Counted from the first letter of the stretch, positions 18,685 through 27,609 are shown. The stretch: DNA of 52,920 nucleotides from CAYMRB01 sp964392615 (GCA_964392615.1 CAYMRB010000008.1:1-52920), one strand, 5' to 3'. The notes: generated from the letters alone by a model not told the origin. Program-made: numbers and translations.

Positions 18685-19685
18685 GAATCGTCTTCATGGG
18701 ATCGGGACCGTTCGCGCTCCCGACGCTCGACATCCTCGCGCGCCCGGACGCGAAGCACACGCTCGCCGCCGTCGTCACGCGCCCCGACCGGCCCGGGCGC
18801 CGCGGCCGCAAGCTCCTCCCGACACCGGTGAGGGCGCGCGCCGCCGAGCTCGGCATCGAGTGTCGCGCCCCAGAGTCCATCAACGACCCTGCGGTCGTCG
18901 ATGAGCTGCGGTCGCTGGACGCCGACCTCTTCCTGGTCGCCGACTTCGGGCAGATCCTTCGTGACGACGTGATCGGAGCGCCCCGCATCGGGACGTTCAA
19001 CCTCCACGCCTCGATCCTGCCGCTCTACCGCGGCGCGGCGCCGGTGGCGTACGCTCTGCTCGCCGGCGAGACGCGAACCGGCGTGACCCTGTTCCGCGTC
19101 GAGCGCGGCCTCGACAGCGGACCCATCGTCGCGACGACCGAGGTCGACGTCGATCCGGAAGAGACCACTGGCGAGCTCGAGGCTCGACTCGCCATCGACG
19201 CCGCCGGTCTGCTCGAACGCGCGCTCGACGCGTTCGCCGACGGCAGCTTCACCGAAACGATTCAAGACCACGACGCGGCGACGCGCGCACCGAAGTTGAC
19301 CAAGGAGGGCGGTCGGCTCGACTTTGACGCCGAGGCGGCCGTCGTCCGCGACCGCGTGCGCGCCCTGAACCCGTGGCCGATCGCCAGCGCGTGGCTGTTG
19401 CGAGAGGGACGGGAGGCGCAACGCACCGCTTTCCTGCGCGTACGAACGCTCGACAGCGACTCGGCGGCTCCGTGCGATGCGGACAGCGCGCACAGCGCTC
19501 CGCCGGGCACCGTCGTCGAAGTGACGAAGAAGGGCTTCGTCGTCGCGTGTCGCAACGGCTGCGTACGCATCGTCGAATTGCAGCGGCCGGGAAAGCCGGC
19601 CATGGCGGCGGCTGCGTGGATCAACGGCAACCCGATCGCCGTCGGCGATCGCTTCGTACCCTCGCTCGAGGAAGTCGAATCATGA
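18681..19685 (+). CDS. fmt: Methionyl-tRNA formyltransferase
   Basis: A 334-residue enzyme that formylates initiator Met-tRNA using 10-formyl-tetrahydrofolate. The N-terminal G-S-G-P-F-A-L-P-T-L loop is present at about 8-17. The catalytic signature H-A-S-I-L-P-L-Y-R-G-A-A-P is near residue 109, with catalytic Asn/His/Asp region intact (F-N-L-H-A-S). The C-terminal tRNA-binding OB-like domain covers about 210-334. The start is a TTG at 18681 whose last two bases begin the scpA stop (TTGA overlap); no ATG gives the full N-terminus, so this start is preferred. The stop overlaps the rsmB ATG. The pairing fmt-rsmB is a common bacterial order. Confidence 0.96.
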   Translation: MRIVFMGSGPFALPTLDILARPDAKHTLAAVVTRPDRPGRRGRKLLPTPVRARAAELGIECRAPESINDPAVVDELRSLDADLFLVADFGQILRDDVIGAPRIGTFNLHASILPLYRGAAPVAYALLAGETRTGVTLFRVERGLDSGPIVATTEVDVDPEETTGELEARLAIDAAGLLERALDAFADGSFTETIQDHDAATRAPKLTKEGGRLDFDAEAAVVRDRVRALNPWPIASAWLLREGREAQRTAFLRVRTLDSDSAAPCDADSAHSAPPGTVVEVTKKGFVVACRNGCVRIVELQRPGKPAMAAAAWINGNPIAVGDRFVPSLEEVES

Positions 19686-21124
19686 CGCAGCGATCGGACG
19701 GCCCGCACCGAAGGGGTCAAGACAGGTATCACGGCGACGACTCGCGGCAACGGACCACGGTCCGTCGTGCGGCCATCGACACGTTGATCGCGGCGGAACA
19801 GCCGGGTCGCTTCGTGGACGATCTCCTCGCGGAGAGGATCATCGCATTCGAGCGACGCGACCGGCATCTGCTGCAGGAGATCGCGTACGGCGCCACGCGC
19901 CACCAGAACACGCTCGACCGACTGCTCAAGTCCTACCTGAAGCTGCCGGTGACGAAGCAGCGCCCGCCTGTACGCGAAGCGTTGCGGGTGGGGGCCTACC
20001 AGCTCGTCTACCTGGCGCGCATCCCGGCGCACGCCGCAGTCAACCAGACCCTCGAGGCGATGAAGACGCTCGAGGGCGTCGGCAAACGCGACGTCGGTTT
20101 CGTCAACGCCGTGCTCCACCGGCTGTCGACCGACATCGTGCGGAAGTCCGAGGATCCGCCGGAGAGCCGCGACGACCCGAATGTGCTGCCGATTCGCCTC
20201 GGCGCGTGTCACTTCAGCCGGCCGGTGTTGCCGCTCTACACGCTGGACCCGATCGATCACCTCAGCGTCAAGTACTCGTGTCCGCGCTGGCTCGTGAGGC
20301 GTTGGTCAGCGCGGTTCGGCGAGGAGGAAGCGCGAGCGCTGTTCGAGTCGAACAACCGCGTGCCGCCGGTAACCGCTCGCATCACCGCCCGCGCGCCGTC
20401 ACGGCAGGAGGTCATCGAGAGCCTGACCGCGCAGGAGTTCACGTGCGAGGAGACCGACATCGAGGCGGCGATCGTGCTGCGCGGCGGCGATCTCCGCGAG
20501 GCCGACGCGCTGCGGGAAGGTTGGGTGCAGATCCAGGACCTGACCGCGCTCGAGATCGGCCAGGCGCTCGCGCCGCCGGCGACGGCACGTGTGCTCGACC
20601 TGTGCGCCGCGCCGGGCGGCAAGGCGACGCAGCTCGTCGAGGTGCTCGACCCGGAGAGCGGCAAGCTCGTCGCAGCGGAGCGCAGCGAGGACAGGCTCGG
20701 GCCCGTGCGCGAGAACCTCGAACGAACAGGGCGATCGAACTGGACCGCGGTCACGGTGCCGGAGAATCCGGCCGAGGTCGATCTCGGCGAGCGCTTCACG
20801 CATATCCTCGCCGACGTGCCGTGCTCGAACTCGGGCGTGCTCGCACGGCGTCCGGACGCGCGGTGGCGGGTACGCCGCGAGGACCTCGAGCCGCTCGTCG
20901 AGCTGCAGAGCGGTCTCCTCGATGCCGCGATCCGGCACCTCGAGCCGGGCGGTCGACTCGTCTACTCGACGTGCTCGATCGAGCCCGAGGAGAACGAGGA
21001 GCGCATCGCCGACTGCCTGCAGCGTCACCCGGATTTGACGGAGCTCGCGACCAAGGCATTCCTACCGCACCGCACGGCGGGCGACGGCGGATTCTACAGC
21101 CTGCTGGTCAAGGCGAGCGGCTAG
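19682..21124 (+). CDS. rsmB: 16S rRNA m5C967 methyltransferase
   Basis: A 480-residue RsmB/Sun protein that methylates cytosine in 16S rRNA. Residues about 25-160 form the NusB-like RNA-binding domain. The SAM-binding motif L-D-L-C-A-A-P-G-G-K-A-T-Q is near 303-315. The two family Cys are present: D-V-P-C-S near 381 and Y-S-T-C-S near 430, the latter the expected nucleophile. The first Cys motif reads P-C-S-N-S-G where P-C-S-G-x-G is commoner, so one Gly is replaced by Asn. ATG at 19682 overlaps the fmt stop (ATGA), supporting coupling. It ends the housekeeping operon. Confidence 0.95.
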   Translation: MTQRSDGPHRRGQDRYHGDDSRQRTTVRRAAIDTLIAAEQPGRFVDDLLAERIIAFERRDRHLLQEIAYGATRHQNTLDRLLKSYLKLPVTKQRPPVREALRVGAYQLVYLARIPAHAAVNQTLEAMKTLEGVGKRDVGFVNAVLHRLSTDIVRKSEDPPESRDDPNVLPIRLGACHFSRPVLPLYTLDPIDHLSVKYSCPRWLVRRWSARFGEEEARALFESNNRVPPVTARITARAPSRQEVIESLTAQEFTCEETDIEAAIVLRGGDLREADALREGWVQIQDLTALEIGQALAPPATARVLDLCAAPGGKATQLVEVLDPESGKLVAAERSEDRLGPVRENLERTGRSNWTAVTVPENPAEVDLGERFTHILADVPCSNSGVLARRPDARWRVRREDLEPLVELQSGLLDAAIRHLEPGGRLVYSTCSIEPEENEERIADCLQRHPDLTELATKAFLPHRTAGDGGFYSLLVKASG

Positions 21125-21144
21125 CTCCGGCGGGGGGACCGGAG
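21125..21144 (+). terminator. Possible terminator hairpin after rsmB
   Basis: CTCCGG (21125-21130) pairs with CCGGAG (21139-21144) across an eight-base G-rich loop, directly after the rsmB stop. There is no T tract, so intrinsic termination is uncertain. Confidence 0.35.
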
Positions 21145-21290
21145 CGACCCCGAGTCGTAAGCTGCTCTAAAATAGGGCTTTCCGGCCATGTCGTACGCTC
21201 TCCACGGCCCGACCCAGAGTCATGGAAATGCGACAGCTAAACACGACAGCGCGGCGTCGCCTTTCTCGCGACTGCCGCTGGCGGTATCTT

Positions 21291-21317
21291 GCGCGCCGCA
21301 GCCGCACCGCGGCGCGC
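21291..21317. terminator. Strong GC hairpin between convergent rsmB and NADAR genes
   Basis: Nine-base perfect arms GCGCGCCGC (21291-21299) and GCGGCGCGC (21309-21317) flank a nine-base loop. It lies between the convergent rsmB and NADAR genes, so it could stop transcripts from either side. No T tract is present on either strand. A smaller hairpin, GGGCT-AGC-AGCCC at 21354-21366, sits just beyond the NADAR stop. The rest of 21145-21290 shows nothing recognisable. Confidence 0.4.
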
Positions 21318-21324
21318 GCGGGTG

Positions 21325-21343
21325 CCTTCGTCAGTGAGTGAGA
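21325..21343 (+). repeat. 19-bp direct repeat, left copy, flanking NADAR
   Basis: CCTTCGTCAGTGAGTGAGA occurs here and, identically and in the same orientation, at 22021-22039. The two copies bracket the NADAR gene. Their starts are 696 bases apart. Confidence 0.9.
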
Positions 21344-21378
21344 CTGGGCGAGAGGGCTAGCAGCCCGTCCGACCCGCC

Positions 21379-21960
21379 TCACTCGAGACGTTGCCGCGCC
21401 TCCATGAGCGCGAAGCCGAGGAGGTTGAGCCCGCGCCACTTCTCCGGCTGCTCCGCGTGCGGATGGTCGCGGGAGAGCCCGATGCCCCAGACGCGGTCGC
21501 GAGGGCTCGCCTCGACGAGCACGCGGCTGCTGGTACCGACGAGAAACTCGCGCAGGGCGTCGTTCTGGCCAAACTTCGCGACGCTGCCGCGGACGACGAT
21601 CTCGAAGCGGTTCGCGTCCCAGACCGATTGATCGAAAGCCGACACGCAGCGGCCGAGCTGCTTCGCCGCGCCGGGATGGGGCGCGGCGAGGATCTTCGCG
21701 AGCGTCGCGTCGTCGCCGAAGAGCCGCGCCTTTTCGGCCATCATCCAGTGCTCTGCCGTGGAGTATCGGACGCCGTCGATCTCGAACTCGGCGGCATACC
21801 ACTGGCTGAGACAGATCGGCCCGACGGACGACACCCGGTCACCTCGCGGCGGCTCGTGTCCCCAGAAGAGAACGTACTTCGCGCGCGCGCCGCCGCGCAG
21901 ACAAGCGACGAGTGCGTCGACGTCACGCGCGTCGCGCGGCAGTTGGCTCGAGTCTGGCAT
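21379..21960 (-). CDS. NADAR-family (YbiA-like) N-glycosidase
   Basis: A 193-residue NADAR-domain protein, a family that cleaves N-glycosidic bonds in riboflavin intermediates or ADP-ribosylated molecules. Family marks are the early F-W-G-H segment near 32-35, then F-E-I-D-G-V-R-Y-S-T-A-E-H-W-M-M-A-E-K-A near 59-78, the W-D-A-N-R-F-E-I segment near 115, and the W-G-I-G-L near 158. Length is somewhat above the 160-residue norm because of a 30-residue N-terminal extension. The gene stands alone on the minus strand between plus-strand genes, and is bracketed by an exact 19-bp direct repeat, which suggests it arrived or was rearranged as a unit. Codon use looks like its neighbours. The likely role, metabolite repair or ADP-ribose handling, is inferred from the family only. 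Confidence 0.9.
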   Translation of the reverse strand: MPDSSQLPRDARDVDALVACLRGGARAKYVLFWGHEPPRGDRVSSVGPICLSQWYAAEFEIDGVRYSTAEHWMMAEKARLFGDDATLAKILAAPHPGAAKQLGRCVSAFDQSVWDANRFEIVVRGSVAKFGQNDALREFLVGTSSRVLVEASPRDRVWGIGLSRDHPHAEQPEKWRGLNLLGFALMEARQRLE

Positions 21961-22020
21961 GCGCAGATTCTATCGCCTGCGATCGCTGTCCGCACAGAGC
22001 GAGCGGGCGGCCTGCCGATA

Positions 22021-22039
22021 CCTTCGTCAGTGAGTGAGA
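22021..22039 (+). repeat. 19-bp direct repeat, right copy, flanking NADAR
   Basis: Identical to 21325-21343 and in the same orientation. It lies in the gap between the NADAR start and the kinase start, so it may also fall within a promoter or 5' leader of either gene. Confidence 0.9.
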
Positions 22040-22069
22040 TGGGGTGGGGTCGAGATACGTACGCGGAAC

Positions 22070-23518
22070 ATGGCCTGGCCGACGAACGACGCGACGGCGC
22101 GAGAGGCTCCGACACGAGAGGCGCCGCCGGACGCGCACCTCCTGCCGGCGAACTCGATGATCGGCCCGTACCGCGTCGATCATGTCCTCGGCGAAGGCGG
22201 GTTCGGCATCGTCTATCGCGCGCAGCAGGAAGAGCCGGTTCGACGCCAGGTCGCCATCAAGGTCATCAAGCGCGGCATGGAGACGCCGCAGGTCGTGGCC
22301 CGGTTCGAGCGGGAGCGCGACGCGCTGGCGCGGCTCGACCACCCCGGCGTGTGTCGGGTATGGGACGCCGGCGTCACCGCATGCGGACGTCCGTACTTCG
22401 TGATGGACTACGTCGACGGCGCTCCGATCACGGAGTATTGCGATCGTCGACGTCTCGGCATCGCCGCGCGGCTCGAGCTCTTCGTTGCAGTCTGCGACAC
22501 GGTGGGGTACGCACACGGCCAAGACATCGTCCATCGCGACATCAAGCCGCAGAACATCCTCATCGCCGAGATCGACGGCCTGCCGCAGCCGAAGGTGATC
22601 GATTTCGGGGTCGCGAAGGGTCTCGTCGAGCGGCCGCTGTCGAAAGACGATCCTCCGACGGTCGATGGGCAGCTTCTCGGCACGCCGGAATACATGAGCC
22701 CGGAGCAAGCCGCCGGCGGTGCCGGAGGCGTCGATGAGCTGACCGACGTCTACTCGCTCGGCGTCGTGCTCTACGAGCTCTTGGTCGGCGCGTTGCCGCT
22801 CGATCTCTGCGCACGGCCTCTCGATGAGGCGCGGCTGGTCGTGCGGTATCAGGAGCCGCTGCGGCCGAGCGTCCGCGTCCGAGCGCTCGGCGACGAGACC
22901 GATCGCGTCACGATGGCTCGGTCGGCGGAGCTGCACGCGCTGTCGCGACGGCTGCGGGGAGATCTCGACTGGATCGCGATGCGCGCGCTCGAGAAGGACC
23001 CCGCGCGGCGATACGACTCCGCGATCGCGCTCGAACGAGACATCGACCGCCACCTGCGACGACTGCCGATCCAGGCGCGCTCGCCCGGGCGGCTCCGCAG
23101 AGTGCGCAAGTTCGCCTCGCGCCATCGCGGCGCCATGGCAGCCTTCCTGGTCATCGTCGGCACGCTCGCCGCGGGCGCCTTCGGCACGACCCTCGCGATG
23201 CTCCGCGCGCGCACCGCGGAGGCGCAAGCCGAACGCGAGGCCGCTCGCACGAGAGACGCGCTGACCTTCCTCGAGTGCGCACTCGAGCACTTCGAGCTCG
23301 CGGTGACACGACGCGTCCGAGAGCACGGCACGACCGACCGCGAAACGATGGCGGCGCGCTTCAAGCTCGCCCGAGCGCTCGTCGCGCTCGGGCGCACGGA
23401 CGACGCGCGCCGACATCTGGAAGGGCTCCTCGCCGACCAGCGGCGGGTGCTGGGCGAGCAGCACCTCGACACGACGGCGACGGCGGGGGCGCTGCGTCAG
23501 CTCGAGGAGCGCGAGTAG
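22070..23518 (+). CDS. Membrane-anchored Ser/Thr protein kinase (PknB/Hanks type)
   Basis: A 482-residue Hanks-type kinase. The glycine loop L-G-E-G-G-F-G is at 40-46, the ATP-binding Lys is K64 in V-A-I-K, the catalytic loop H155-R-D157-I-K-P-Q-N is intact, and D178-F-G starts the activation segment, which ends in G-T-P-E-Y-M-S-P-E. It should be active. A membrane span lies at about 354-379, followed by a helical region that looks like one or two tetratricopeptide-type units. Planctomycete kinases of this type often carry many more such repeats, so this copy is short at the C-terminus. ATG at 22070 is preferred; a GTG at 22034 is an in-frame alternative but overlaps the 19-bp repeat. Targets are unknown. 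Confidence 0.94.
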   Translation: MAWPTNDATAREAPTREAPPDAHLLPANSMIGPYRVDHVLGEGGFGIVYRAQQEEPVRRQVAIKVIKRGMETPQVVARFERERDALARLDHPGVCRVWDAGVTACGRPYFVMDYVDGAPITEYCDRRRLGIAARLELFVAVCDTVGYAHGQDIVHRDIKPQNILIAEIDGLPQPKVIDFGVAKGLVERPLSKDDPPTVDGQLLGTPEYMSPEQAAGGAGGVDELTDVYSLGVVLYELLVGALPLDLCARPLDEARLVVRYQEPLRPSVRVRALGDETDRVTMARSAELHALSRRLRGDLDWIAMRALEKDPARRYDSAIALERDIDRHLRRLPIQARSPGRLRRVRKFASRHRGAMAAFLVIVGTLAAGAFGTTLAMLRARTAEAQAEREAARTRDALTFLECALEHFELAVTRRVREHGTTDRETMAARFKLARALVALGRTDDARRHLEGLLADQRRVLGEQHLDTTATAGALRQLEERE

Positions 23519-23560
23519 ACCGCCCGCGCGCATTTGGACAGACGCGGCACCTTCGCCGCC

Positions 23561-24619
23561 TCAGACGATCGCGCGTCGCACGCTCGCGACGTACGCCTCG
23601 CTCGACGCGGCCTCCGTCCAGCTGACGACGCCGTCGAAGTCGATCGACACCGGCCACACGGTCGCGCCGAGCTCCTCCGCGCGACGAATGCACTCGCGCC
23701 GGCAACCCGGCCGCGCATGAACGAGCAGGAAGCCACCGCCTCCGGCGCCGCATGTCTTGCGGCCGAGGATCAGTGCCTCGAGCGCGGTGCGATAGCGGCG
23801 GTGGTCGTCGCTGTCGCAGCTCGGGTGGAGCGCGTAGAGGTGATCGCACGACGCGTCGAGCGCGCGGACGTATCCGTCGAGGTCGCCGGACTCGAGCGCC
23901 GCGGACATCTGCTCGGCCGCCGCGCGCAGGTCGAGCATCGCGCGCACCGTCGGCGAATCCGGCAGCGCGTACGAGTTCTTGATGTCCTCGTGGATCGAGC
24001 CGGAGACGTGCGCGGCGCCCGTGTAGATCAACAGCGACGAGTGTTCCAACGTCCGCAGCGTATCGGAGCTCGTCTCGACGCGGTGGGGGACCGTGCCGCC
24101 GCCGCGAACGTACTCGAGCCGGTTGATGCCGCCGAGCGCCGCGCCGTAGGAATCCTGGTTGCCGCCGGGATAGCCCAGGTCGGCGCGCTCGACGGCGTTG
24201 GCGACCTCTGCGATCTCGGCTTGCGAGCGCGATCGACCGTACAGCCGATCGAGCGCCCCGACGATCGCGACACCGATGGCGCCGCTTCCGCCGAGGCCGC
24301 TTCCGGGAGGCACGTCCGACTCGGTGACGAGCAGGACGGAGTCGCCCTCGGGCACGAAGCGACGAACGAACGCCGCGAGGAACTCGGGCTGCTGATCCGC
24401 CGGCATCGCGTCGACCGAATCGGCGACGAAACCGCGGCGCAGGTCGGCGGCCCAGACGACGATGCCCGACCCTGGGGGCAGGCGTTCGGCGGTGGCCCAA
24501 GCGTGACGCTTGACCGCGAAGTTGACGACCATTCCGCCGTGCTCGACGGAAAACGGCGGCGCGTCCGTCCCACCGCCGGCGGGATCGACGCGCACGGGAG
24601 CTCGTGCACAGGCTTTCAT
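23561..24619 (-). CDS. GHMP-family sugar kinase (heptose/fucose kinase-like)
   Basis: A 352-residue GHMP-superfamily kinase. Motif 1, D-P-A-G-G-G-T-D at 12-19, is the form seen in D-glycero-D-manno-heptose 7-phosphate kinase and L-fucokinase. The ATP-binding motif 2 is P-P-G-S-G-L-G-G-S-G at 104-113, and motif 3 is G-A-G-G-G-G-F at 291-297. Length is normal. It likely phosphorylates a sugar or sugar phosphate in the cytoplasm; the exact substrate cannot be told. The ATG at 24619 is the first that yields the family N-terminus; the frame stays open far upstream as a shadow of the next gene. The FAD oxidoreductase ends 44 bases upstream on the same strand, so the two may be co-transcribed. Confidence 0.9.
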   Translation of the reverse strand: MKACARAPVRVDPAGGGTDAPPFSVEHGGMVVNFAVKRHAWATAERLPPGSGIVVWAADLRRGFVADSVDAMPADQQPEFLAAFVRRFVPEGDSVLLVTESDVPPGSGLGGSGAIGVAIVGALDRLYGRSRSQAEIAEVANAVERADLGYPGGNQDSYGAALGGINRLEYVRGGGTVPHRVETSSDTLRTLEHSSLLIYTGAAHVSGSIHEDIKNSYALPDSPTVRAMLDLRAAAEQMSAALESGDLDGYVRALDASCDHLYALHPSCDSDDHRRYRTALEALILGRKTCGAGGGGFLLVHARPGCRRECIRRAEELGATVWPVSIDFDGVVSWTEAASSEAYVASVRRAIV

Positions 24620-24663
24620 GATGCGGACATGGTAGCGCGACGCGGTGGGGAAGTCAGGGCTCG

Positions 24664-25977
24664 CTATCCGATCACCGTCCCCGACGTCGCGATCTCGTCT
24701 CGCAGCCGCGACAGGAACCGCGTATCGATCGTCGTGCCGGCGCGCGTCAGCTCGAGCTGGATCGGCTCGCGGTCGACGTCGCGGCCGCCTTCGCACGCGA
24801 CGACGATCTCGGCCATCAGCCGACCGATCACCGGCGCGGTCTTGAACGACGAGCCGCTCGTGCCGATCGCGACGTAGTAGCCCGGCAACGCAGTCCGATC
24901 GACGATCGGGTACCAGTCCTGCACCGTGACGTCGTACAGCGCGGTCAGGCCGCGCGCCGGGCCGAGGCGCAGCGCAGGAAAGCGCTTCATCAGCCGGTAG
25001 CACTGCCGCTCGCGATACTTCGCCGTCAGGTTCTCCTGGTAGTCGTCGGGATCGTCGACCCAGTCGAACTCGTCGCACGTCGGATCGGTCGTGCCCGCGA
25101 TGAGATCGCGCCCGTTCGCCTCCGGCCGACAGTACACGCCGCCGTCGATGTCGCCGAGAACCGGCACCGGTGTGGCGCCGGTCTCGTCGTCGACGATCGG
25201 ATTCGCGAGCGTATGAACCTCGCGGCGCAGCGGCCGCGTCTCGAGCTCGAGATCGATGCCCGCGAGCTTCAGGATGCACCCGGAGTGCGGGCCCGCGGCG
25301 TTGATGACGACGTCCGCGTCGATCGGCCCACCGTCCTTCAGGTCGAGCCGAAACCGCGCCGCGCCACCGGCATGCGAGGTCTCGGTCGCGATGCCGACGA
25401 CCTCGCTGCGCAGCGCGAACCGCACGCCCTCGCGCTCGCCCGCGGCGCGCAGGTTCTGTGTCGCGAGGCCGGGCGAGACGATGAAGCCGGAGTCCGGCTC
25501 GAACACCGCGCCTTCGATCATGCGACCCGTCGGATCGAAGAACGCGTCGTCGTCGAGCGGCCGAGGGGGAAAGTTCGACGCGGTGTCGAAGAACGGGAAG
25601 CGCGCGGCGACGTCGTCGGCCGTCAGCACCTCGTGAGGCACGCCGAGGCGCCCCATCTCCGCCGTGACGGCTTCGGTGCTCTCGTCCATGCGCGGCGGGA
25701 TGAACAGCATCCCGGGTCGCCGAAACTCGGCGAGGTCATCGTCGATCGGTCCGAGCCACTCGCCCCACTCCGCCCAGATGCCCGCGGCCTCGTGGGCCAT
25801 CGCGATCATGCCCGGCTGCGCGTAGAAACGCCGCACGATGGCGCACGACGCGGACGTCGAGCCGTGACCGACCGCTCCGTGTCGATCGATCACGGTGACC
25901 TCGTCGACACCGCGGCGCCGCAGCTCGAGACCGATCGCGCAGCCGATCACTCCGGCGCCGACGACAGCCGCTCTCAT
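24664..25977 (-). CDS. FAD-dependent amine/amino-acid oxidoreductase (DadA/SoxB-like)
   Basis: A 437-residue flavoprotein of the DAO/sarcosine-oxidase fold. The dinucleotide-binding motif G-A-G-V-I-G at 7-12 is followed by an acidic residue at the end of strand 2 (V-I-D-R). The S-T-S-A-S-C motif near 40-45 contacts the flavin in the family. The mid-region strand D-V-V-I-N-A-A-G-P-H-S near 245 and the C-terminal G-T-S-G-S-S-F-K-T-A-P near 390 complete the FAD fold. It oxidises a C-N bond of an amino acid or N-methyl compound; which one is not visible. The same-strand GHMP kinase follows after 44 bases. The isochorismatase fusion lies upstream, 33 bases away from its start. Confidence 0.9.
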   Translation of the reverse strand: MRAAVVGAGVIGCAIGLELRRRGVDEVTVIDRHGAVGHGSTSASCAIVRRFYAQPGMIAMAHEAAGIWAEWGEWLGPIDDDLAEFRRPGMLFIPPRMDESTEAVTAEMGRLGVPHEVLTADDVAARFPFFDTASNFPPRPLDDDAFFDPTGRMIEGAVFEPDSGFIVSPGLATQNLRAAGEREGVRFALRSEVVGIATETSHAGGAARFRLDLKDGGPIDADVVINAAGPHSGCILKLAGIDLELETRPLRREVHTLANPIVDDETGATPVPVLGDIDGGVYCRPEANGRDLIAGTTDPTCDEFDWVDDPDDYQENLTAKYRERQCYRLMKRFPALRLGPARGLTALYDVTVQDWYPIVDRTALPGYYVAIGTSGSSFKTAPVIGRLMAEIVVACEGGRDVDREPIQLELTRAGTTIDTRFLSRLRDEIATSGTVIG

Positions 25978-26010
25978 CGCTTCCTCACCTCTTCACGGTT
26001 CTTCCGACAC

Positions 26011-27609
26011 TCAGTTCTTCGCGGTCTTGCCGCCGATCGCCCAGACGATCGCGTTGCGCAACAGACGGTTCATCGGCTCCGCGTCGAAGTCCTTCGGGCA
26101 CGCGAGCGACGTGTAGAACACGCGTCCGCCGTGCTTCGTGCGATTCGTCCACGCGACCGGCTCCGGCGCCTTGCCCTCGATCGAGCCGATCAGCAGCGCC
26201 GATGCCGACAGTCCGAGCGGACTCGCCTTGTAGAGCGATCCCGTGCCGACGAAGCTCGCGACGTCAACGCCGCGCAAGATCTCGTGCTGGCCAGCGCCGG
26301 GAGCGACCTCGAGACGCACGTTCGGACCGCGCCCCCAGTGACCGGTGTAGTTGCCGCCGATGACGTCGCGGTCGAACTCCGGCCAATCCGCGAGACCGTC
26401 CGGGGCGCGCTTGCCGCGCACCGAGAACGCGTGGCTCGACGTGCGCACGGCGACGAGCGCCTTGCCCTGACGCACGTGCTCGCGCAGCAGCTCCATCTTC
26501 GCCTTCGGCAACAGACGGCGACGCGCGCTGAGCAGTACGACATCGGCGTCGCGCACGACCTCGATGCCGGGCAGGTCGTTGCGCTCCTTCTCCAGCGCAT
26601 GGACGTAGCTGACCCGAAACTCCTTGCCGAGGTGCTTCAGCGCGAACGCGGGCAGCGTGCGGTTCGTCTCGTACTCGCGCTCCGCCATCACGACGACCGC
26701 GTGCGGGCGCTTGTCGCCGCCGAAGCGGAACGGCTTGCCGCCGATGATCTGATCGCTCGTGATCGTCGGGCACACGAACTTCTCGATGTGCGCGACGATC
26801 AGATCGGTTCCCGTGAAGTGGCTGACGTACGGCGCGCGCTGCGGGTTGTACATCGTGTCGGTCATGTCGCGCATCAGGACGACGTTCTTGCCGTTCTTCG
26901 CCATCTGACGCAGACCGAACGGTCGACCGAGAACGCACATGTTCGTGTGGACCCCGACCAGGACGACGTTCTCGAGGCCGCGCTGCTCGAGGATGCTCCA
27001 GACCTCTTCGCCGTTGTCGCTGATGTAGTCGGCGTCGCGGATCTCGATCGCGTCCATCTGCGACTTCCACGGAGCACGCGGGTTTCTGCCCTTGGCCTCG
27101 AGCTCCTTCGCCCACTTCGCGTGCTCGGCAGGATCGTCGTCTTCGCCGCCGTCGGATTGGTCGATCGGATACTCGCCTTTCTCCTCGGCGGGAATGCGAT
27201 GGCACCACTTGCCGATGTCCTTCGGCAGCTCCTTCGCCCGCGGCGTCTGCTGCGCACGACGACGCGCAGGGTGGTCGCGATAGGCGTCCATACAACTGCT
27301 CGGTGCGTGGATGATCGTCGCACCGCGCTCACGGGCCGCGATGAGCACGCGGTTCATTCGCGGCGCCATCTCGCCGCCCCGCCGCGTCGCGTTCAGGCAG
27401 TGGTGGAGGTCCCACATGTCGCAAACGATGAACGCGGTGCGACGCGCGTCCCACGTCTGCTTCTCGGTCAGCGTGTGATAGCGTCCGGTGCCGGGAGCAG
27501 TCTCCGTGCGACGACGCAGGCTCAGCGACCACTCGCTCCCTTCGTCCGCCGAAGCCATCGTGCCGACAGCGACCAGGACGCAAACGGCCATCGCGTGTGT
27601 GGGGTTCAT
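26011..27609 (-). CDS. Exported isochorismatase-fold hydrolase fused to ThuA-like domain
   Basis: A 532-residue exported fusion. A signal peptide covers about 1-21. Residues 45-290 are a cysteine-hydrolase (isochorismatase/nicotinamidase) domain with likely catalytic D64, K182 and C225 in V-G-V-H-T-N-M-C-V-L-G. It carries an unusually long charged insertion near 120-180. From about 302 to the end lies a glutamine-amidotransferase-like ThuA/trehalose-utilisation-type domain, with an R-x-x-x-L-P-x-x-x-M-x-x-L-R-x-x-V segment near 415 and a G-G-N-Y-x-G-H-W segment near 445. The two-domain arrangement occurs in planctomycetes with unknown function. Export suggests a periplasmic or surface substrate. 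It is divergent from the SGNH esterase across a 320-base gap that contains structured element copy 2. Confidence 0.85.
   Translation of the reverse strand: MNPTHAMAVCVLVAVGTMASADEGSEWSLSLRRRTETAPGTGRYHTLTEKQTWDARRTAFIVCDMWDLHHCLNATRRGGEMAPRMNRVLIAARERGATIIHAPSSCMDAYRDHPARRRAQQTPRAKELPKDIGKWCHRIPAEEKGEYPIDQSDGGEDDDPAEHAKWAKELEAKGRNPRAPWKSQMDAIEIRDADYISDNGEEVWSILEQRGLENVVLVGVHTNMCVLGRPFGLRQMAKNGKNVVLMRDMTDTMYNPQRAPYVSHFTGTDLIVAHIEKFVCPTITSDQIIGGKPFRFGGDKRPHAVVVMAEREYETNRTLPAFALKHLGKEFRVSYVHALEKERNDLPGIEVVRDADVVLLSARRRLLPKAKMELLREHVRQGKALVAVRTSSHAFSVRGKRAPDGLADWPEFDRDVIGGNYTGHWGRGPNVRLEVAPGAGQHEILRGVDVASFVGTGSLYKASPLGLSASALLIGSIEGKAPEPVAWTNRTKHGGRVFYTSLACPKDFDAEPMNRLLRNAIVWAIGGKTAKN

Noticed and set aside
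21325..22039. The NADAR region as an insertion sequence
   Set aside because: There is no transposase and no terminal inverted repeat; only direct repeats flank a metabolic-type gene.
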